Shown here piece after piece: positions 6,014-6,024 of a stretch of DNA of 6,024 nt. The position numbers and the translations under genes were made by a program. Location of the stretch: positions 1 to 6,024 of the forward strand of contig CAYPDX010000061.1 in assembly GCA_964409695.1 (NCBI GenBank), given 5' to 3'. The stretch's first letter is position 1; the number at the start of each line of letters is the position of its first letter. The DNA is from JABDAD01 sp964409695 (GTDB lineage: Bacteria > Pseudomonadota > Alphaproteobacteria > Rickettsiales > Rickettsiaceae). The notes under the pieces are model-generated. The model had not been told where the DNA came from and did no database searches. It saw nothing but the letters and a program-made list of their open reading frames with translations.

Positions 6014-6024
6014 ATGGCATATAG
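6014..6024 (+). CDS. iscU: Start of IscU Fe-S scaffold gene, cut off by window edge
   Basis: Only ATG GCA TAT AG is present, encoding Met-Ala-Tyr and then Ser or Arg. Rickettsial IscU proteins begin M-A-Y-S, as I recall them, and iscU is the gene expected after iscS in an isc operon. IscU is the cytoplasmic scaffold on which IscS-derived sulfur and iron are assembled into [2Fe-2S] and [4Fe-4S] clusters. The call rests on three codons, the ribosome binding site in front and operon context, not on any domain seen. Confidence 0.65.

Noticed and set aside
1..6024. CRISPR array, tRNA or rRNA genes
   Set aside because: No regularly spaced direct repeats, cloverleaf or rRNA-like conserved sequence was seen; coding genes occupy nearly all of the window.

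Overview
This AT-rich window holds the start of an iron-sulfur cluster (ISC) operon on the + strand, facing a block of three genes on the - strand. The content points to a Rickettsiales alphaproteobacterium, probably near Rickettsiaceae. It has low G+C, an IscR regulator followed by two consecutive cysteine desulfurases, an IscS closely resembling remembered rickettsial IscS proteins, an IscU beginning M-A-Y, and an AmpG-family permease of the kind that is multicopy in Rickettsia. The assignment rests on recalled protein resemblance, not a database search.

Minus-strand block (1-2928, read right to left): a small alpha/beta-hydrolase, then an AmpG-like MFS permease, then a sodium:solute symporter that overlaps the permease by 8 bases and runs off the left edge. 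The close packing suggests one transcript: an intracellular-looking hydrolase followed by two inner-membrane transporters.

Divergent intergenic region (2929-3037): this 109-base region carries a strong match to the E. coli-type 'type 1' IscR operator at 2936-2960. The operator overlaps a TATAAT box for iscR, and on the other strand it covers the likely ribosome binding site of the hydrolase gene. A well-spaced sigma70-like promoter for the hydrolase lies at 2975-3003. The layout suggests iscR autorepression that may also touch the hydrolase.

Plus-strand ISC operon (3038 to the right edge): iscR, a first NifS-like cysteine desulfurase and iscS are chained by two ATGA stop/start overlaps. After iscS comes a 191-base gap, then the first codons of iscU. 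Most of the gap is a 124-base imperfect palindrome (5819-5942) with 18-base terminal arms (17 of 18 matching) and an inner imperfect hairpin. It resembles a rickettsial palindromic element or a MITE and begins within the iscS stop codon region.

Working model: IscS (and perhaps the first desulfurase) takes sulfur from cysteine, IscU is the scaffold, and IscR senses cluster status and adjusts transcription. The items most worth a second look are the IscR operator, the palindromic element between iscS and iscU, and the tandem pair of different desulfurases.
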